DNA from: Actinomycetes bacterium
Lineage (GTDB): Bacteria > Actinomycetota > Acidimicrobiia > Spongiisociales > UBA5794
NCBI GenBank assembly: GCA_024640745.1
Contig: JAHEEL010000087.1
Location: 1 to 9,059 of the forward strand
Reading direction: 5' to 3'
DNA length: 9,059 nt
Positions 6,437 to 9,059 of the stretch are shown here, piece after piece. Position 1 is the first letter of the stretch; the number at the start of each line of letters is the position of its first letter. The notes beneath the pieces are model-generated. The model had not been told where the DNA came from and ran no database searches. It saw nothing but the letters and a program-made list of their open reading frames with translations. The position numbers were made by a program, and so were the translations under genes.

Positions 6437-7833
6437 GCGCCCTCATCTGGTTCCGACGCGACCTACGGCTTGACGACAACCCGGCGTGGGCGAACGCCAC
6501 GATCGACCACGACGCCGTCGAAGGCGTGTTCGTGCTCGATGAGCGCCTGCTCGCCGGTGCCGGCGAGCTTCGGCGCAGCCTCCTCCTCGACAACGTGCGG
6601 GCGCTCGATGAACAACTCCGGGCCCTGGGAGGCAGGCTCACGATTGTCCACGGATCGCCGGAGGCCGTGATTCCCGAACTCAGCGGCCGGCACGATGCCG
6701 TCTATTGGAATCGTGACTACACCCCGTTTGCGCGTCGGCGGGATGCCGCCGTGGAGGAGGCGGCTCACGCCGACGTCGAGTGCTTCGACGGCGCGGTTGT
6801 CCATGCACCGGGCGCCGTACTCACCGGCAGCGATACCCCATATCGGGTCTTCACACCGTTCTACCGGAAGTGGGCGGAAACCCCCATCGAGCCGTGGCCG
6901 GCGGCTCAAGCCGTGACGGTGCTCACATCTTCGGACACGCAGCTTCCGAAGGCCGGTCGGCCGATCATCGAGGGCGGCGAGCGCGGGGCACGCGAACGGC
7001 TCCATCGATTCATCGAAGTCGTCGACGACTACAAGACCGATCGCAATCGGCCCGACATCGACGGCACCTCGCGTCTCTCGGCAGATCTCAAGTTCGGGAC
7101 GATCTCACCGCGTCGGATCGCCGAGATCGTCGGGTCGACCACGCCGGGACGTCAGGCCTTCGTCCGGCAGCTGGCTTGGCGCGACTTCTATGCCCAGGTT
7201 CTCTTCCACCACCCCCACACCGTCGACGCGCCGCTGCAGGAGGACCTCGCGTCGATCGTGTGGGCAAACGACGACGAAGCCGTCACTGCCTGGAAGGCCG
7301 GGGAGACCGGTTATCCGATCGTCGATGCAGGGATGCGGCAACTCCACACAACGGGGTGGATGCACAACCGGGTGCGAATGATCACCGCATCGTTCCTCGT
7401 GAAGGACCTCGGGATCGATTGGCGGGTCGGTGAACGACACTTCCGTCGCCTGCTGATCGATGCCGACGTCTCCCAGAACGTCGGAAACTGGCAATGGGTT
7501 GCCGGAACCGGAGCCGACGCAGCGCCCTACTTCCGCATCATGAACCCCATCACGCAGAGCCGCCGCTTCGATCCAGACGGCGAGTTCATCCGGGCCTACG
7601 TCCCCGAGCTCGCGTCGCTGAGGGCGCCCGCGATCCACGCCCCGTGGGAACAGCCGCTGGAGGCCGCTGCAGCGGGGGTCACCCTCGGCGAAACCTACCC
7701 GTATCCGATCATCGACCACGCCACGGCGCGCGAGGTCACGCTCCGCCGTTTCGAAGCCGCCAGGGAATCGACACGCAACGGCAAAGATGATGGCGAACAA
7801 GCGAAGGGGACGGGCGGGTCGAGCAAGGCATGA
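6433..7833 (+). CDS. phrB: Deoxyribodipyrimidine photolyase (class I CPD type)
   Basis: This 466-residue flavoenzyme reverses UV-induced cyclobutane pyrimidine dimers using blue light. The N-terminal antenna domain starts LIWFRRDLRLDDNPAW (4-19). The FAD-binding helical domain carries both family signatures: TGYPIVDAGMRQLHTTGWMHNR (starting at 292, ending at 313) and VSQNVGNWQW (346-355), followed by GTGADAAPYFRIMNP (358-372). The electron-transfer Trp triad appears intact: W277, W330 and W353 keep a constant 29-residue offset from E. coli W306, W359 and W382 (numbers from memory). Length fits the family (about 450-475). A hydrophilic tail of some 20 residues (445-466) has no recognised role. 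The ATG overlaps the upstream stop as ATGA, so translation is likely coupled to the SDR-DUF2867 gene. The antenna cofactor (folate or deazaflavin) cannot be read from the sequence. Confidence 0.97.
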   Translation: MSALIWFRRDLRLDDNPAWANATIDHDAVEGVFVLDERLLAGAGELRRSLLLDNVRALDEQLRALGGRLTIVHGSPEAVIPELSGRHDAVYWNRDYTPFARRRDAAVEEAAHADVECFDGAVVHAPGAVLTGSDTPYRVFTPFYRKWAETPIEPWPAAQAVTVLTSSDTQLPKAGRPIIEGGERGARERLHRFIEVVDDYKTDRNRPDIDGTSRLSADLKFGTISPRRIAEIVGSTTPGRQAFVRQLAWRDFYAQVLFHHPHTVDAPLQEDLASIVWANDDEAVTAWKAGETGYPIVDAGMRQLHTTGWMHNRVRMITASFLVKDLGIDWRVGERHFRRLLIDADVSQNVGNWQWVAGTGADAAPYFRIMNPITQSRRFDPDGEFIRAYVPELASLRAPAIHAPWEQPLEAAAAGVTLGETYPYPIIDHATAREVTLRRFEAARESTRNGKDDGEQAKGTGGSSKA

Positions 7834-7834
7834 T

Positions 7835-7873
7835 CCTCGGTCGACGAGGCCACGAACCCGCGACAATGGGTTC
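7835..7873 (+). terminator. Two short hairpins after photolyase gene
   Basis: CCTCG/CGAGG (7835-7839 with 7845-7849) and GAACCC/GGGTTC (7854-7859 with 7868-7873) lie in the 76-bp gap between photolyase and hydrolase genes. Neither is followed by a T-run. They may damp readthrough into the hydrolase gene or be chance. Confidence 0.25.
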
Positions 7874-7909
7874 AGATTCGTCGGACAACGGATGGATGGA
7901 GCACCGACA

Positions 7910-8659
7910 ATGCGGCCTGCATTGAAGATCACTGGGATTGCGGCGGCTGCCCTCGTCGCGCTGACGATGATCGCGATTCTGATCGTGCCTCCAATCCTCA
8001 CGAAGGGGCCACTGCCGGAGGCCCTGCCGGCGATGGAATCGAGCGCAACCGTCACCGTCGACGACGGCCGTCCCATCACCTTCACGCCGAGTTCGGGCGC
8101 CGAGTCGGGCCTCATCATCTACCCCGGAGCGTTTGTCGAACCCCGCTCGTACGCGCCGGCAGCCCGTGTCCTCGCAGAGGACGGCGTCTTCGTCGCCATT
8201 GTGCCGATGCCTTTCAGCCTCGCCATCTTCGGCAGCAATCGCGCCGACGGCGTTGTCGAAGACCATCCGGAGATCATCGAGTGGACCATCGCCGGCCACT
8301 CCCTCGGCGGTGTCATGGCCGCCCGCTACGCCGGGAACCATCGCGACACCATGGGAGGCCTCGTGCTCTGGGCTTCCTACCCACAGGATGGTGCCGATCT
8401 CACCACCTGGACGGGGGTGACAGCATCGGTATTCGGCACGCTCGACGGCCTGACAACGGTTGATGACATCGAGCGTTCCCGGGTGCGCCTCCCCGCCGAC
8501 ACGGCGTTCACCGCCATCGAGGGTGGCAACCACGCCTACTTCGGCTGGTACGGCGACCAGCGGGGAGACAACCCGGCGACGATCACGCGCGAGGAGCAAC
8601 AGCGGATCGTCATCGACGCAACCGCCGACGTCGTGCACAGCGTCGCCGAGCGCGGTTGA
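7910..8659 (+). CDS. Membrane-anchored alpha/beta hydrolase
   Basis: This 249-residue serine hydrolase of the alpha/beta fold is held at the membrane by one N-terminal hydrophobic helix (about 7-29, ending LIVPPIL) with the catalytic domain outside. GLIIYPGAFVEPRSYAP (67-83) gives the oxyanion strand region, TIAGHSLGGVMAARYA (126-141) the nucleophile elbow with Ser131, FGTLDGLTT (175-183) the acid Asp179, and IEGGNHAYFGWYG (203-215) the catalytic His208. These fit the Abhydrolase_5 group. The start at 7910 has GGAG eight bases upstream and puts the charged residues directly before the helix; upstream starts at 7787 or 7892 would add a basic tail overlapping the photolyase end. It may be cotranscribed with photolyase, but two hairpins intervene. 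The substrate is unknown: esterase, lipase or dienelactone-hydrolase-like activities are all possible. Confidence 0.87.
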   Translation: MRPALKITGIAAAALVALTMIAILIVPPILTKGPLPEALPAMESSATVTVDDGRPITFTPSSGAESGLIIYPGAFVEPRSYAPAARVLAEDGVFVAIVPMPFSLAIFGSNRADGVVEDHPEIIEWTIAGHSLGGVMAARYAGNHRDTMGGLVLWASYPQDGADLTTWTGVTASVFGTLDGLTTVDDIERSRVRLPADTAFTAIEGGNHAYFGWYGDQRGDNPATITREEQQRIVIDATADVVHSVAERG

Positions 8660-8681
8660 CGAGCCGGTCGGCGGACAAGCC

Positions 8682-8711
8682 TTGACACCGGAGCGAGACC
8701 GCCACTACCTT
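8682..8711 (+). promoter_or_regulatory. Promoter of the metY leader transcript
   Basis: A consensus -35 TTGACA (8682-8687) and a -10 TACCTT (8706-8711) are separated by 18 bp. The predicted start of transcription is near 8718, within about three bases of the leader ORF's ATG at 8721, so the mRNA would be nearly leaderless. This promoter lies wholly in the gap after the hydrolase stop. Confidence 0.7.
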
Positions 8712-8720
8712 CACACGCCA

Positions 8721-8789
8721 ATGACCGCTGCACGCACCACCATGATGATGCCCATGGCCCATATGAAGCCGTGTGGAGTCGTCGCGTAG
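8721..8789 (+). CDS. Methionine-rich leader peptide upstream of metY
   Basis: This ORF encodes a 22-residue peptide with Met at 1, 8, 9, 10, 12 and 15; the core reads MMMPMAHMKPCG (8-19). Five of eight consecutive codons (8742-8765) are ATG, far above the usual Met frequency of two to three per cent. The ORF has no Shine-Dalgarno, but the promoter just before it places the transcript start at about its ATG, the leaderless arrangement common for actinobacterial leader peptides. It stops at TAG (8787-8789), 17 bases before a terminator-like hairpin and 111 bases before metY. The expected role is to make ribosomes stall when charged initiator or elongator Met-tRNA is scarce and so control metY transcription. 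The single Cys (codon 18) might add sulfur sensing. It is not expected to act as a protein. Confidence 0.75.
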   Translation: MTAARTTMMMPMAHMKPCGVVA

Positions 8790-8824
8790 CACCGACCATC
8801 AACTGACCAACGAAGGATCCGCAC
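8771..8824 (+). promoter_or_regulatory. Candidate antiterminator pairing
   Basis: GTGTGGA (8771-8777) can pair with TCCGCAC (8818-8824), seven pairs with one G-U, and TCGT (8779-8782) with ACGA (8810-8813), across a small internal loop. This pairing would use the left arm of the terminator hairpin. The 5' strand overlaps leader codons 17-21, just past the Met codons, so a ribosome stalled at codons 8-10 leaves it free while one at the stop codon covers it. Confidence 0.5.
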
Positions 8825-8852
8825 CGGCACCGGGGCGGATCGTTTTCGTTGG
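8807..8852 (+). terminator. Attenuator hairpin before metY
   Basis: The inner stem is GATCCGC (8816-8822) with GCGGATC (8835-8841), continued after one mismatch by CCG/CGG around a GCAC loop (8824-8833). The right side is followed by GTTTTCGTT (8842-8850), a T-rich tract. An outer 8-bp stem CCAACGAA (8807-8814) with TTCGTTGG (8845-8852) can lengthen the hairpin. It lies between the leader stop codon and metY, as an attenuator terminator should. Confidence 0.68.
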
Positions 8853-8857
8853 ACGGT

Positions 8858-8893
8858 CCTCCCCACCGATCTCCACCACCGATCCCAGGGAGG
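8858..8893 (+). promoter_or_regulatory. Possible Shine-Dalgarno sequestering pair for metY
   Basis: CCTCCC (8858-8863) is complementary to GGGAGG (8888-8893), which is the metY ribosome site. The intervening 24 bases are pyrimidine-rich and contain CACCGATC twice (8864-8871, 8877-8884). This six-pair element could lower translation initiation, but is short and could be chance. Confidence 0.25.
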
Positions 8894-8900
8894 GAACCAG

Positions 8901-9059
8901 ATGAGCGACTACCGATACGAGACCCTGCAGGTCCACGCGGGGCAGGAACCGGCGCCCGGCACCAATGCACGCGCCGTTCCGATCTACCAGACCACGTCGT
9001 ACACGTTCGACGACTCGGAGCACGGCGCCAGGCTCTTCGCCCTCGAGGAGTTCGGCAAC
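8901..9059 (+). CDS. metY: O-acetylhomoserine sulfhydrylase, N-terminal part (cut by right edge)
   Basis: The 53 visible residues match the start of the PLP-dependent O-acetylhomoserine aminocarboxypropyltransferase (MetY), which makes homocysteine from O-acetylhomoserine and sulfide in the direct-sulfhydrylation route to methionine. YETLQVHAGQEP (6-17), ARAVPIYQTTSYTFDD (23-38) and ARLFALEEFGN (43-53) are the conserved opening of the Cys/Met-metabolism PLP family, and the ARAVPIYQTTSY plus LFAL wording favours MetY over cystathionine gamma-synthase. The PLP lysine lies beyond the window. The ATG at 8901 has GGGAGGG seven bases upstream. A Met-rich leader ORF and hairpin upstream suggest transcriptional attenuation by methionine supply. 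In many genomes metX follows; that cannot be seen here. Confidence 0.93.
   Translation, partial: MSDYRYETLQVHAGQEPAPGTNARAVPIYQTTSYTFDDSEHGARLFALEEFGN

Noticed and set aside
7787..7909. Longer start for the alpha/beta hydrolase overlapping photolyase
   Set aside because: The added 41 residues are strongly basic and would precede the membrane helix; the ATG at 7910 has a GGAG and directly precedes the helix.
7105..8118. A 337-codon minus-strand open frame opposite photolyase and hydrolase
   Set aside because: It spans two well-supported genes and the gap between them, which no real gene would mirror; codon-pattern shadow.
8660..8900. A SAM riboswitch upstream of metY
   Set aside because: I looked for the multi-helix junction and conserved cores of SAM-I, SAM-II and SAM-IV and saw none by eye; the promoter-to-ATG spacing and the Met codons fit a peptide attenuator better. 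A covariance-model search would settle it.

Overview
The window is high-GC, with compact genes, Shine-Dalgarno starts and a gene set that points to an actinobacterium (Actinomycetota), perhaps of the Acidimicrobiia type. The indicators are a heliorhodopsin closely resembling the actinobacterial 48C12 protein, a class F-type sortase beside a DUF4397 surface protein, a GNAT protein and a TIGR01777 epimerase. The phylum is an inference from gene content; no rRNA or tRNA is present to fix it.

Left part, minus strand (1-1455): the N-terminal 170 residues of a heliorhodopsin run off the left edge. Upstream of it lie a GNAT-like acetyltransferase and an 85-residue two-helix membrane protein resembling the N-terminal domain of phospholipase D/nuclease proteins. 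A divergent control region holding a perfect 12-bp palindrome (1522-1533) separates these from a plus-strand CoA-binding (YccU-like) protein (1651-2130).

Middle, minus strand (2220-4789): a DUF4397 secreted, C-terminally anchored protein is followed by a lipoprotein-type class F sortase and then a TIGR01777 NAD(P)-dependent epimerase. Strong stem-loops sit in both gaps. The DUF4397/sortase pair looks like a substrate-enzyme pair.

Right part, plus strand (4958-9059): an SDR-DUF2867 protein overlaps a class I CPD photolyase by ATGA and is probably translationally coupled to it. A membrane-anchored alpha/beta hydrolase follows, then the start of metY (O-acetylhomoserine sulfhydrylase, cut by the right edge). 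With heliorhodopsin on one side and photolyase on the other, the window has a light/photodamage theme.

The most striking element is the 241-bp gap before metY. It contains a TTGACA-18-TACCTT promoter placed so that the transcript should begin about three bases before an ATG. That ATG opens a 22-codon ORF with six Met codons, five of them within eight codons. A long GC-rich hairpin with a T-rich 3' side follows, and a segment just after the Met codons can pair with the hairpin's left arm. This is the full layout of a ribosome-mediated attenuator sensing methionine, with an essentially leaderless leader peptide. I see no SAM riboswitch there. No tRNA, rRNA, CRISPR array, insertion sequence or phage gene was recognised.
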